Shown here: in pieces, positions 1 through 6,710 of the stretch
Layout of the letters: each line of letters starts with the position of its first letter
Numbering within the stretch: the first letter of the stretch is position 1
Assembly: GCA_030433055.1 (NCBI GenBank)
Contig: JAUILJ010000234.1
Span: 1-9,464, forward strand
Direction: 5' to 3'
Length of the DNA stretch: 9,464 nt
DNA from: Polyangia bacterium
GTDB taxonomy: Bacteria > Myxococcota_A > Polyangia > Polyangiales > Polyangiaceae
The notes under the pieces: generated by a model
What the model was told of the DNA's origin: nothing
Database searches by the model: none
What the model saw: the letters and a program-made list of their open reading frames with translations, nothing else
Position numbers and translations under genes: made by a program

Positions 1-3000
1 CCTCCCTGCGCGGGGTCCCACAGGTCGTCACCCGCGAAGAGACCAGCACCATAGACCGCGATAAATGGGATTTCGTCATCGTCCGCATTCCCCGGGATAC
101 CATCCAGTCCAATACCAACCTCTGAGAAGTTGATAGCAGGTATAGGCATATTGAAAACGCCCTCAGGGAGCACACCAGCCATGGCTGCGATTCCCCACAG
201 GTCTCCCTCGAGGTTCATCCGCGTCTTGATTCGCTCCGTGGGGTCTGGGTCGAACGGATACAGTTCGTCGGCCGAGTCTTCACCCGGTGTGCAGGGCACC
301 GACGTGCACTCTAGCGCGGACGTTCCTCCGACCATGAGGGTCCAAGTGGGTGCCACGAAGGGCTCGGTCCTCAGCTGAGTGATCGAGAGGAGCGCGGCAA
401 GCTTTGCCGGGCTAGCCCACTCAGAGCTCGCTACTTGGTTCACCTTGGCAGGGGACAGCTTATGGACCATCGCAGCGTCAACCAATTCGAACGCACCACT
501 GCAATCGTAGTCCTTCGGCCCAACTTCCTCCGCGAGCTTTCGTGGGTCGATCCAGATCCCCTGATTGAGGCCGGCGTGACTGAGCTTTGGCTCGCTGCAC
601 AGTTCGGACTGCGGCGCAGGGCCTCCACACCCAAGTAGGTCCTTGAGCTCCGCAGTAACCAGGGTATCGTTTTCGTTCCCTTCGAAAGGGTCATTCGTCA
701 AGAACACAACGTCGACGGACGGCTCGTCGAAACAACTCTCTAGATTCGAGTCATCATCGGGCGGCCTCAGCGTACCCTTCTCGGTGTCGGAGAGGCCCAC
801 TTGGTCGATGGCCGCATAGCTTCCACACAACTTGCCAATCGACTCGCGCGCCGCCTGCTTCTGCTTGTCAGCGTCGAGCTTCCGGTTGACTAGCTCGAGA
901 CCCAGGGCGTCCGCTTCGCGCGCAGCGAGCTCAGCTAGATCCAAGTAGTGCTTCCAGCTGTCCTCGAACTGGTCTGAATCACTGGTTAGTTCGTTCTCCA
1001 GCGGCACGAAGAAGTCATGAGGGACATCTTCGACGCAGTAGTTCGGCGAGATAGTGAGGAGATGCGAGAAGCGCTTGAAGTCCTTGGCGAAAGACTCGTT
1101 GACACCCAGCAATTCGTTGGAGAGCTTGCGCTGCAGCGCGCTAACAATCTCGGAGGAGATCACATCCACAGCCTGGGGCTTGAAGGCCGCGAGCACGCTG
1201 CCGACACCGTTGGGACCGCTGGTCGCGACCACGTAGATGAACTTGTTCGCCGCTGACCCACTGGGTACCGGCGAGTAGTCGAACTGAGGGTTGAAGAACC
1301 CACCAATCGGAACCGACACAGAAAGAGCCCGGCCGTCAGAACCGGTTAGGTTTGGATCATTGTCCAAGTTGGTGAAGGTCACCGAACTCGCGACGTAGTT
1401 CGCTACGAAGTCGTCAGGACAGTTCGCCCGAATCCCCGCGGCACAGTCCGCCACCCAGGGTTCGCCGTAGACGAAGGCCAGGCGACCCTCGATCTCCCCG
1501 GCGGTCTTCACACCAAAGTCTTTGGGAAGAAAGCCAGTCAGGAGGAAGCTCTGTGAGTCTGGACCTTCCGTACTCGCGACTCGACCGGTGTAGATTCTAC
1601 CGGGGCCGACCCACGTACGCATCTCGGCGGCGCCGATGCCCGCCAACTTGCCGGCCTTCGTGACCGATTCGATGCCTTCGATGGTTACCAGGTCTCGCAT
1701 CGAACTCAGGCGTTGCCTGAAGACATCTCCAAGCATGAACGAGCTCTGGAACGCGGCGACCTTCTGGGACTCGGCGCTTGGCGGGCTACCGGTCGGCAAC
1801 AGCCCCCATTCCTGACACTGCGAAGCCGCCTGGGCGCCGGCAAGGCGGGACATGATATCCGTGGTCGCGTCCGCACGAGGCAAGCCGTTGTTCACAACCA
1901 CTCCGAGCGACGCAAGGGAACCTGACACCGAGGTATTTGCGGGGAGGCCTGCGGTCAGAGTGACGGAGCTGGTTGCCCTCGTTCCCGTGAGTTGCTCGAA
2001 AGCACCCCGCGATCGGTCAAGCCCGAACCGCAGGTCCGCGTCTCTCAGGCTGCCGATCTGATCGGCGACGATTTGACCGGTGGTCGACGCCTGGAAGGCG
2101 GCGAACTCAGGAGCAGCCGTGCTGGTCACGCCAGTCACACGCGCTGCCTGGAGCTGTGCCTGTTCCGTGATCGCGGCGCGGACCGCAGTGAGGTCGTCCT
2201 GGCGGACCACGTCATCGGGCAGAACGATGCCCATCGAGTCCATTAGGCGCGAGGCTCGCAGCTTCTCTGGCGAGTCCATGGGTGCGTCTTCCCAGCGCGC
2301 CTTCCAATCGACGCCAACGGCGGGATCGAGGCCCAGGAGCGTGCTACCAGTGAGCAAGTCGTCTTTCCCGTATGTCGAACACCGGGGATCGAGATCGGGG
2401 TATGGCGCGTTGCCGCTGGGAATTGGGGCGAGGGGCGGTTGCCCCGGAGCGCTGATGGCCTCGAGCCGACCGAACAACGTTCGAGCGACGTGGGTCATGG
2501 AGTTGTATGGCTTGAGCTTACCGTCAGGTGTCTTCGCACCCCAGTACAGCTCACCTCCTAGCTTTGGATCGGCGGCGTTGCCGCGGAGTTCAGTCGCGCC
2601 TGCCGCATCGGCATACACCGAGTCCTTAATCAGCCGCTTTAGGAGGACACCGGCTTCCCTCAAGACCTTCGCTTGGTGCTCCAGGCGCTTGCCGGCCATG
2701 ACCGGAATCACGGACGAGTCGATGATCGGACTCCAGAAGGTCCCCTTCTCTATGTCGGTTCCGGGAGCGGTCGTATCATAGGGCAGGAAGTACGGTGCGC
2801 GTTGATTCCCTGTCGTTCCGGTCGCTCCGAACAAATCTACCGGACTCGCCGCAGCAGGGTTGGATGCGGCAGAAGCGTACGCTTGGGCGCAGGTCGTTTC
2901 CGTGATAGCTGACGGCTTCTCGAGGTCGAGACGACCCAGGTGGGCCAGGACGTTCAGCGCAGCATCTCTGACAATGAAGCGATTTTTCTGGCTTTGCGGA

Positions 3001-3653
3001 GGAATGATAACTGAGTTCTGTTTCAGTATATCTGGAACCGTAGGGATCTGGGGTCGCCGATCGACCCGGTCCCAGACCACCGGTTTCACCGCTGAAGCGA
3101 TCTCCTCCAGCTTCGACGCGGTGCAAAGCAAGACCTCCTCGTGATAGAGAACGTCATCGCAGGACTGGAATTTCGTAGCTCCTGAAAGCTGATCGAGCTT
3201 TCCGCCGAATAGATACCATGCGTCGGGAGCCCAAGGGGTCAGGACAGGCTCGCCAGCATCGGGAAACTGTGGGTTACCCCCACCATCCTCTCGGTAGACT
3301 CCACATTCCCCAGCAGCAAGCAAGGTCAGATAGTAGCCCGTCAGTGCTAGGCCGTTGACGTCGTCAGGAACCACCTCCAGCGTACCGTCATCGCTAGGAA
3401 CCGAAATGCTCATTGTGTGAGTTCCGGGTGCTTGAGGTTCATCGCCTGCGTCGACGGGTAGGAAGCGAAGCCGCTGGCCGCCCACAAGCGCGTCGATCGC
3501 GTACGACGATGAAACGATCGGGTTGCTTGGCGCCGACTCGGATGCGGGCGATCGATGGTCGCCTCCGCACCCCACCGTAGCGGCGGCAAGAATGAGAGCG
3601 CAATTCGTCAGCTGACTTCGGGTTCGTAGCATTACCTTGCTCCGTGCTTTCAT
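1..3653 (-). CDS. Very large secreted lipoprotein, unrecognised family (C-terminus outside window)
   Basis: I checked every codon from the ATG at 3653 down to the left edge and found no stop: 1217 codons are visible and the gene continues outside. The N-terminus is Arg/Lys-rich, then has a short hydrophobic stretch (CALILAAATV) and a lipobox-like TVGC with Cys29, so the product is probably exported and lipidated. About 18 further Cys are scattered through the protein (for example residues near QSCDD, ANCPDD and LGCGG), which fits disulfides outside the cytoplasm. Residues about 880-945 are charged and likely helical (ELAAREADALGLELV). Other parts look beta-rich. I recognise no catalytic motif or family. 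The ATG overlaps the stop of the upstream lipoprotein gene by 4 nt (ATGA), which suggests coupling. An in-frame ATG at 3632 has a better Shine-Dalgarno (GGAG, 7-nt spacing) and would give a compact 22-residue signal ending in the same Cys. I give the longer form as the outer bound. Third codon positions are far less G/C-rich than in wecB. Confidence 0.85.
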   Translation of the reverse strand, partial: MKARSKVMLRTRSQLTNCALILAAATVGCGGDHRSPASESAPSNPIVSSSYAIDALVGGQRLRFLPVDAGDEPQAPGTHTMSISVPSDDGTLEVVPDDVNGLALTGYYLTLLAAGECGVYREDGGGNPQFPDAGEPVLTPWAPDAWYLFGGKLDQLSGATKFQSCDDVLYHEEVLLCTASKLEEIASAVKPVVWDRVDRRPQIPTVPDILKQNSVIIPPQSQKNRFIVRDAALNVLAHLGRLDLEKPSAITETTCAQAYASAASNPAAASPVDLFGATGTTGNQRAPYFLPYDTTAPGTDIEKGTFWSPIIDSSVIPVMAGKRLEHQAKVLREAGVLLKRLIKDSVYADAAGATELRGNAADPKLGGELYWGAKTPDGKLKPYNSMTHVARTLFGRLEAISAPGQPPLAPIPSGNAPYPDLDPRCSTYGKDDLLTGSTLLGLDPAVGVDWKARWEDAPMDSPEKLRASRLMDSMGIVLPDDVVRQDDLTAVRAAITEQAQLQAARVTGVTSTAAPEFAAFQASTTGQIVADQIGSLRDADLRFGLDRSRGAFEQLTGTRATSSVTLTAGLPANTSVSGSLASLGVVVNNGLPRADATTDIMSRLAGAQAASQCQEWGLLPTGSPPSAESQKVAAFQSSFMLGDVFRQRLSSMRDLVTIEGIESVTKAGKLAGIGAAEMRTWVGPGRIYTGRVASTEGPDSQSFLLTGFLPKDFGVKTAGEIEGRLAFVYGEPWVADCAAGIRANCPDDFVANYVASSVTFTNLDNDPNLTGSDGRALSVSVPIGGFFNPQFDYSPVPSGSAANKFIYVVATSGPNGVGSVLAAFKPQAVDVISSEIVSALQRKLSNELLGVNESFAKDFKRFSHLLTISPNYCVEDVPHDFFVPLENELTSDSDQFEDSWKHYLDLAELAAREADALGLELVNRKLDADKQKQAARESIGKLCGSYAAIDQVGLSDTEKGTLRPPDDDSNLESCFDEPSVDVVFLTNDPFEGNENDTLVTAELKDLLGCGGPAPQSELCSEPKLSHAGLNQGIWIDPRKLAEEVGPKDYDCSGAFELVDAAMVHKLSPAKVNQVASSEWASPAKLAALLSITQLRTEPFVAPTWTLMVGGTSALECTSVPCTPGEDSADELYPFDPDPTERIKTRMNLEGDLWGIAAMAGVLPEGVFNMPIPAINFSEVGIGLDGIPGNADDDEIPFIAVYGAGLFAGDDLWDPAQG
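3640..3643 (-). promoter_or_regulatory. Possible Shine-Dalgarno favouring the internal ATG at 3632
   Basis: On the minus strand GGAG lies 7 nt before the ATG at 3632, which is in frame with the ATG at 3653. The upstream ATG has only a distant GGAG (about 18 nt away) and a stem-loop in between. This site decides between two starts of the large lipoprotein and makes 3632 a serious alternative. Neither start changes the lipidated Cys. Confidence 0.35.
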
Positions 3654-4480
3654 GGGCAGCTACTGGCTGCCTCCAGGAGGACGTCCGCGACTGGCGCGTT
3701 TGGGTCGTCAGTGAAGACGATGGCAGTGTTGGCAAGCGGGTTGCGGACCACACACTGCAGCGAGTTGTGTGCACAGTACTGCCCGTTGGTGACCCCACCG
3801 TCTTCGTAACCAATGATGCGCCATGGCGGGCTCACGCTGAAGCGCACACTCCCCAAGTCGGTGTAGCGAACTCCAACGATCTGCTTGATCGGCGCGCAGC
3901 AATCACTCGGGTCGCTTGGTGCGGGCAGGCGCACCAGCAACGGGAGATCCCCAGAGACGGATATAGACGACGGCTGCGAACACCCAACGGGGCATTTGGC
4001 GTCTGGCTCCAGACACTCTCCACTGCAGTCTGCAACCAAGTTGTCCGGGCAGTTCGCACCACCGGCTCCGGCAGTGGAAGTGCCGCCGCTCCCGGAGCTG
4101 CCCCCTGCGCCGCTCCCGGCAGCCCCACCACTCGTGCCGCTAGCGCCTGAACCGCCGCTTGCTCCAGCACTACCCCCCACACCACCAGCACCCGCAGAGC
4201 CACCACTAGCGCCAGTTCCGCCTCCACCGGCGGTTCCCCCGCTGCCACCCGCACCACCGCACTCACACGCCGAGAACGACCGCCCTGCTCCGTCACAGGT
4301 CTGGTTCCCGCTGCGGCCATCGCTGCAGGTGCAGGGCTCCTGCTTGCCCGGCGTGCACGTCACCTCCGCGGCAGGCACTGGATCTTCCGAACCGCAGCCT
4401 GGCGCCGATAGTAACATCAGTGAAACACCGAGGCTGGCGAGGGAAGCGTTGAGGAGCTGGGTCTTACGGGAGTTGGTCAT
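3650..4480 (-). CDS. Cys-rich lipoprotein with a Gly/Ala/Ser linker (276 aa)
   Basis: The start is the ATG at 4480. The frame is open further upstream, but only this start places a signal peptide at the N-terminus: NSRK, then a hydrophobic run (about 10-26), then SAPGC with the probable lipidated Cys29. Pro at -2 is not ideal. Residues 40-75 hold a Cys-rich module of the form CTPG..PCTCSDG..G.QTC...ACEC, which I associate with myxobacterial surface lipoproteins. Residues 75-142 are an almost pure Gly/Ala/Ser/Thr linker. Residues 143-168 form a second Cys cluster (CPDN..DCSGECL...CPVGC). The rest (170-276) is a probable beta-rich globular domain with Cys194, Cys195, Cys236, Cys243 and Cys275. 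The layout suggests an envelope-anchored protein that holds its C-terminal domain away from the membrane. It overlaps the next gene by 4 nt, so the two probably act together. No function is recognised. Confidence 0.85.
   Translation of the reverse strand: MTNSRKTQLLNASLASLGVSLMLLSAPGCGSEDPVPAAEVTCTPGKQEPCTCSDGRSGNQTCDGAGRSFSACECGGAGGSGGTAGGGGTGASGGSAGAGGVGGSAGASGGSGASGTSGGAAGSGAGGSSGSGGTSTAGAGGANCPDNLVADCSGECLEPDAKCPVGCSQPSSISVSGDLPLLVRLPAPSDPSDCCAPIKQIVGVRYTDLGSVRFSVSPPWRIIGYEDGGVTNGQYCAHNSLQCVVRNPLANTAIVFTDDPNAPVADVLLEAASSCP
3655..3671 (-). promoter_or_regulatory. Stem-loop just before the large lipoprotein start
   Basis: GGCAGC (3655-3660) and GCTGCC (3666-3671) form a perfect 6-bp inverted repeat with a 5-nt loop. 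It lies in the last codons of the upstream lipoprotein gene and ends 1 nt before the ATG at 3653. In the mRNA it could block that start until ribosomes translating the upstream gene open it. A 6-bp dyad can occur by chance in G/C-rich DNA. Confidence 0.3.
4055..4258 (-). repeat. Low-complexity Gly/Ala/Ser-coding tract
   Basis: This tract encodes residues 75-142 of the lipoprotein, an irregular series of GGAGG, SGG, GASG and AGG motifs. The DNA is a biased GGN/GCN/AGN tract, shown on the plus strand as repeated ccacc/gccgc/accacc words. Such tracts act as flexible spacers and tend to vary in length between strains through slippage. The bias also opens a long reading frame on the opposite strand (Pro/Ala-rich) that is not a gene. 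Confidence 0.8.
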
Positions 4481-4486
4481 GGGGAA

Positions 4487-4499
4487 CCCGCTAGGCGGG
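4487..4499 (-). promoter_or_regulatory. Stem-loop in the ribosome-binding position of the Cys-rich lipoprotein gene
   Basis: CCCGC (4487-4491) and GCGGG (4495-4499) form a perfect 5-bp stem around a 3-nt loop, ending 6 nt upstream of the ATG at 4480. It sits where a Shine-Dalgarno would be expected, and none is visible. It may influence translation initiation, but the stem is short. Confidence 0.3.
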
Positions 4500-4556
4500 A
4501 GTACATGGGGAGGCAAGCAGACCGTGTTTTCGGCCGAAAGCTTGGGTAGTTGCGTG

Positions 4557-4578
4557 AAAAGTTGCGCGGGGACCGCGC
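4557..4578 (-). terminator. Weak intrinsic-terminator-like or attenuator-like element
   Basis: GCGCGG (4564-4569) and CCGCGC (4573-4578) form a perfect 6-bp G/C-only stem with a 3-nt loop. Read on the minus strand, it is followed by AACTTTTC, so only four T residues in a row. It lies about 340 nt after the zinc-ribbon stop and about 80 nt before the lipoprotein start. It could end read-through from upstream genes or act as an attenuator in the lipoprotein leader. The short T-run makes either role uncertain. Confidence 0.25.
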
Positions 4579-4593
4579 GGCGCTGGCTGGGCC

Positions 4594-4638
4594 GTGCGGC
4601 CGCACAGGGTGTAGACAAACGTCTCCCCAGCGGCCGCT
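4594..4638. promoter_or_regulatory. Twin NotI-like palindromes that form one long imperfect hairpin
   Basis: GTGCGGCCGCAC (4594-4605) is a perfect 12-bp palindrome and AGCGGCCGCT (4629-4638) a perfect 10-bp one. Their shared GCGGCCGC cores can pair with each other. Between them, GGG (4607-4609) can pair with C's at 4625-4628, and AGAC (4613-4616) with GTCT (4621-4624) around an AAAC loop. The result is a cruciform or RNA hairpin of about 42 nt with small bulges. Possible roles are a protein-binding operator (two equal half-sites) or a structured mRNA leader. The sequence shows the symmetry but not the role. Confidence 0.45.
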
Positions 4639-4645
4639 TGAGCGA

Positions 4646-4655
4646 CCTCGCGAGG
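4646..4655. other. 10-bp perfect palindrome CCTCGCGAGG
   Basis: The palindrome lies 8 nt from the twin GCGGCCGC element. It nearly extends to GACCTCGCGAGGTC, but two extra G residues interrupt the right arm (GAGGGGTC). It borders the AT-richer patch where a promoter might lie, so an operator is possible. It could equally be chance in G/C-rich DNA. Confidence 0.25.
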
Positions 4656-4871
4656 GGTCAACAAATTTTCGCACGGAAATACCCAAGCAAGGGACCGCGC
4701 CTACGGATGTGTATCGAAGCGAAGCTCACGTGGCAAGATGGATTCGCCCCGAACGGTTCGCTTTTGCCCCTGAGTGACGACCGTGCGGCAACGAACTGCC
4801 AGGGCTGGCAAGAGTCGCGCGCAGCACATCACGCACGAGCCAACGGATCCGCGCACTTGCACCGGCCGGCG

Positions 4872-4885
4872 TTTCAACTTTGAAA
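4872..4885. other. AT-rich dyad TTTCAA-CT-TTGAAA
   Basis: A perfect 6-2-6 inverted repeat starting 35 nt beyond the zinc-ribbon stop codon, in an otherwise G/C-rich surrounding. Its size and symmetry resemble a small dimeric repressor site. As an RNA hairpin it is too A/U-rich and its loop too small to be a terminator. Confidence 0.25.
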
Positions 4886-4919
4886 ATTGCCAGCCAATGG
4901 GTGTTCAAGGCTGCAATCG

Positions 4920-6710
4920 TCACTTGCGTGAAACAGCTGCGCTCCGCGCGGTCTGTTGTCGCAGTCTTCGGTAGCGACCGGGTGCAACTAGCTCGAGCTC
5001 GCCGTGGACTCGCATCAGGCGGCCCACGGCGGCGATCACCGTCGCACGAGGTAGGTCAGGGAGCTCGTCGCAGAATCGTTGCAGCGTCCAGTTGCGCTGA
5101 CGCCGATTGTCTGCAAGGACCTCGCGGATTCGCTCCGTGGCGCTCTGCTCAGGTTTGGGTCGAGCGCGAAGCTTGCGGTACCCAGCGCAGAACGGGCACT
5201 CCAGTGGGCGCCTGTTCCGGCGACGTTGGCCAACGCCAGCTTGCCAAACGTGACGCTTGACGTTGGGGCACTGCCACCAGATTTGCTTGCCGCTCATCTC
5301 CCCGACGTCGCTCGGGCGCAGGCTCGCGTTCTTCTTGGGGTGCCACTGCCTCGCCAGCGCGGGACACCGCGTGGCAAGGGAGTTCTCAGGAGCAAGACGC
5401 CGGCCGGCGCAGTAGGGGCAGCCGGTGTTGCGATTGGCGCGCGCAGTCACGCTAGCTTGCCAGCGGTGGCCTTGGTCGCACTGCCACCAGACTCGACGTC
5501 GCGAGCCGCGCACGACGTCGTGAGGCGTGAGCTTCCCGTTTTGCGATCGGCACCATTGCTTGCTGAGTGCTGGGTGCGTCGCCGCGAGGCTGTTGCTGGA
5601 CGTCGCCTTGCGGTTGGCGCAAACGGGACAACCGCGCGCCTCCCCCCCTGAACTCATGAGGGCGGTACGAGCGTTGACGGCTACGCACCAGGCGTGCCCT
5701 TTCGGGCATTTCCACCAGACGCGCTTGGCTGATCCCGGAACGACGTCGTTTGGAGTGAGCTTGCCGTTCTTGGTCGAGTGCCACTCTGCGGCGACCCTTG
5801 GATACACCGCGGCCAAGGAGTTGGTCACCGACACGAACCAGCCTGCGCAGAAGGGGCAGTTGTGGCCGGACATCCGCGCCGCGAGGCTTTGACGCCACAC
5901 GTGATCCGGGCCCTTCTTGCATCGCCACCAGACGAAGCGGTTACTGCCAGCAACCAAGTCTGCTGGCCGCAGCTTTCCGTTCTTCGTCGGGTGCCACTGC
6001 CTGGCAATCCTCGGGGCAACGGCGGCGAGGCTATTGGTCTTGCTCAATCGGCGATTGGCGCAGAACGGACAACCGAGGCGCTTCGGCCCGGTCCGTCCGG
6101 CCACCGTCGCCCGCCACTCATGGTCGCGGCCCCGGGGGCACTTCCACCACACCTGCTGCGACGAACCGCTGACGATATCCTTCGGTGTGCGCGCGCCGTT
6201 CTTCTTCGGGTGCCACTGGACGGCGACCTCGGGAGCGACGGCCGACAAGCTGTTCGTCGTAGAGACCAGGCGCCCGGCGCAAAACGGACAGCCTGTCCAG
6301 CTGCCTCGCCTGCGGGAGCGGTGGATCACGCGCTGGAAGCGGTGGTCGTCACCCCGCGCACATTTCCACCAGGCAACATGGGTCGAGTTCACACCGACGC
6401 GCCATGGCAGGAGCCCGTCCGCTTCGTTCCTGGGCCCATCCCAGCGCTGGATCAGCTCGGGGACACCAAACGGCGTCCGCGGAGGCGGGACCAGCGTCAG
6501 GCCCTTCGCGGCGGCGGCTCGCCTCAGGCGCTCAGCGCGACGCGGAGGCAGCGCGGCCTCCACCGCCTCGGCTTCGTACAACGCGCGCCCGAGGTACCGG
6601 GTGGGCCGGACGCGACCCCTGAGCGACGCCCGGATCTGGCTCGCGCTGACACCCAGCAGCTCGGTCAACTCCGAGAGCTCCAGCATCGAGACTCGAGTAC
6701 GCGGCGGCAT
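4920..6710 (-). CDS. Zinc-ribbon (treble-clef) repeat protein with HTH domains at both ends (596 aa)
   Basis: The start is the ATG at 6710; an in-frame ATG at 6686 is the alternative. Residues 8-54 look like a small MerR/AlpA-type helix-turn-helix (LSELTELLGVSASQIRASL, then a wing and EAEAVEAAL). Residues 80-512 hold six tandem units. The full unit reads NSLAA..P..A.QWHP.KNG.L.P.D...GS...VWW.C..G.(D)H.W......R......CPFCA. Each has one Cys-His-CPxC zinc site: C117/H123/C141/C144, C191/H197/C214/C217, C264/H270/C285/C288, C335/H339/C361/C364, C411/H415/C431/C434 and C481/H487/C505/C508. This matches what I know as the DUF4379 (PF14311) probable zinc-ribbon repeat. Residues about 523-584 resemble a winged helix (ATERIREVL, TLQRFCDELPDLPRATVIAAVGRL, then a wing ending GRYRRL). 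No nuclease motif is visible, although some relatives carry a Vsr-like nuclease. It is very Arg-rich, so nucleic-acid binding is the likely activity. The target is unknown. It lies 59 nt after the outer-membrane gene. Confidence 0.88.
   Translation of the reverse strand: MPPRTRVSMLELSELTELLGVSASQIRASLRGRVRPTRYLGRALYEAEAVEAALPPRRAERLRRAAAAKGLTLVPPPRTPFGVPELIQRWDGPRNEADGLLPWRVGVNSTHVAWWKCARGDDHRFQRVIHRSRRRGSWTGCPFCAGRLVSTTNSLSAVAPEVAVQWHPKKNGARTPKDIVSGSSQQVWWKCPRGRDHEWRATVAGRTGPKRLGCPFCANRRLSKTNSLAAVAPRIARQWHPTKNGKLRPADLVAGSNRFVWWRCKKGPDHVWRQSLAARMSGHNCPFCAGWFVSVTNSLAAVYPRVAAEWHSTKNGKLTPNDVVPGSAKRVWWKCPKGHAWCVAVNARTALMSSGGEARGCPVCANRKATSSNSLAATHPALSKQWCRSQNGKLTPHDVVRGSRRRVWWQCDQGHRWQASVTARANRNTGCPYCAGRRLAPENSLATRCPALARQWHPKKNASLRPSDVGEMSGKQIWWQCPNVKRHVWQAGVGQRRRNRRPLECPFCAGYRKLRARPKPEQSATERIREVLADNRRQRNWTLQRFCDELPDLPRATVIAAVGRLMRVHGELELVAPGRYRRLRQQTARSAAVSRK
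5175..6473 (-). repeat. Six tandem zinc-ribbon coding units
   Basis: The NSL signature that opens each of the five complete units occurs at residues 153, 226, 297, 373 and 443, giving spacings of 73, 71, 76 and 70 residues (about 210-228 nt). A divergent first unit (residues 80-150) keeps WWKC and CPFC but lacks the NSL/QWHPKKNG half. The DNA is visibly repeated too: words such as GTGCCACTG and CGTTCTTC recur once per unit on the plus strand. The repeats diverge enough to argue against very recent duplication. Confidence 0.85.

Larger units (their letters stand above)
4481..4919. other. 439-nt intergenic leader, no gene recognised
   Basis: This gap lies between the stop of the zinc-ribbon gene and the start of the Cys-rich lipoprotein gene. 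I see no convincing coding region, tRNA or known riboswitch. It contains an AT-richer patch (about 4656-4692, GTCAACAAATTTTCGC), a set of G/C-rich dyads at 4564-4655, a small AT-rich dyad at 4872-4885, and a stem-loop beside the lipoprotein start. The promoter of the lipoprotein pair is presumably here, but I find no clear -35/-10 pair. A TTGACC on the minus strand (4661-4656) has no matching -10 at normal spacing. Confidence 0.6.

Noticed and set aside
3650..4618. A longer N-terminus (46 extra residues) for the Cys-rich lipoprotein.
   Set aside because: It would bury the lipoprotein signal peptide inside the protein; the ATG at 4480 places it correctly.
4633..4661. A sigma70-like promoter built on TTGACC (minus strand, 4661-4656).
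   Set aside because: The position of a -10 at 17-nt spacing reads AGCGGC, nothing like TATAAT.
3885..4883. A 332-codon Pro/Ala-rich frame on the plus strand.
   Set aside because: It is the complement of the Gly/Ala/Ser linker of the lipoprotein plus leader sequence. The protein is low-complexity and the minus-strand gene explains it.
4880..4910. A sigma54-type -24/-12 site on the minus strand (TGGCTGG...TTTCA).
   Set aside because: The -12 element lacks the essential GC (TTTCA instead of TTGCA), and the site is over 400 nt from the next gene.
4726..4923. A 65-codon minus-strand frame starting GTG that overlaps the zinc-ribbon stop by 4 nt (GTGA).
   Set aside because: The overlap is suggestive, but third positions are only about 58% G/C by hand count, it has no domain or signal, and it runs through the AT-rich dyad. 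Probably chance; homologues would change this view.
5175..6473. The regular 210-228 nt repeats as a CRISPR array or satellite.
   Set aside because: The repeats are inside one reading frame, diverge at the DNA level and encode conserved zinc-ligand motifs.
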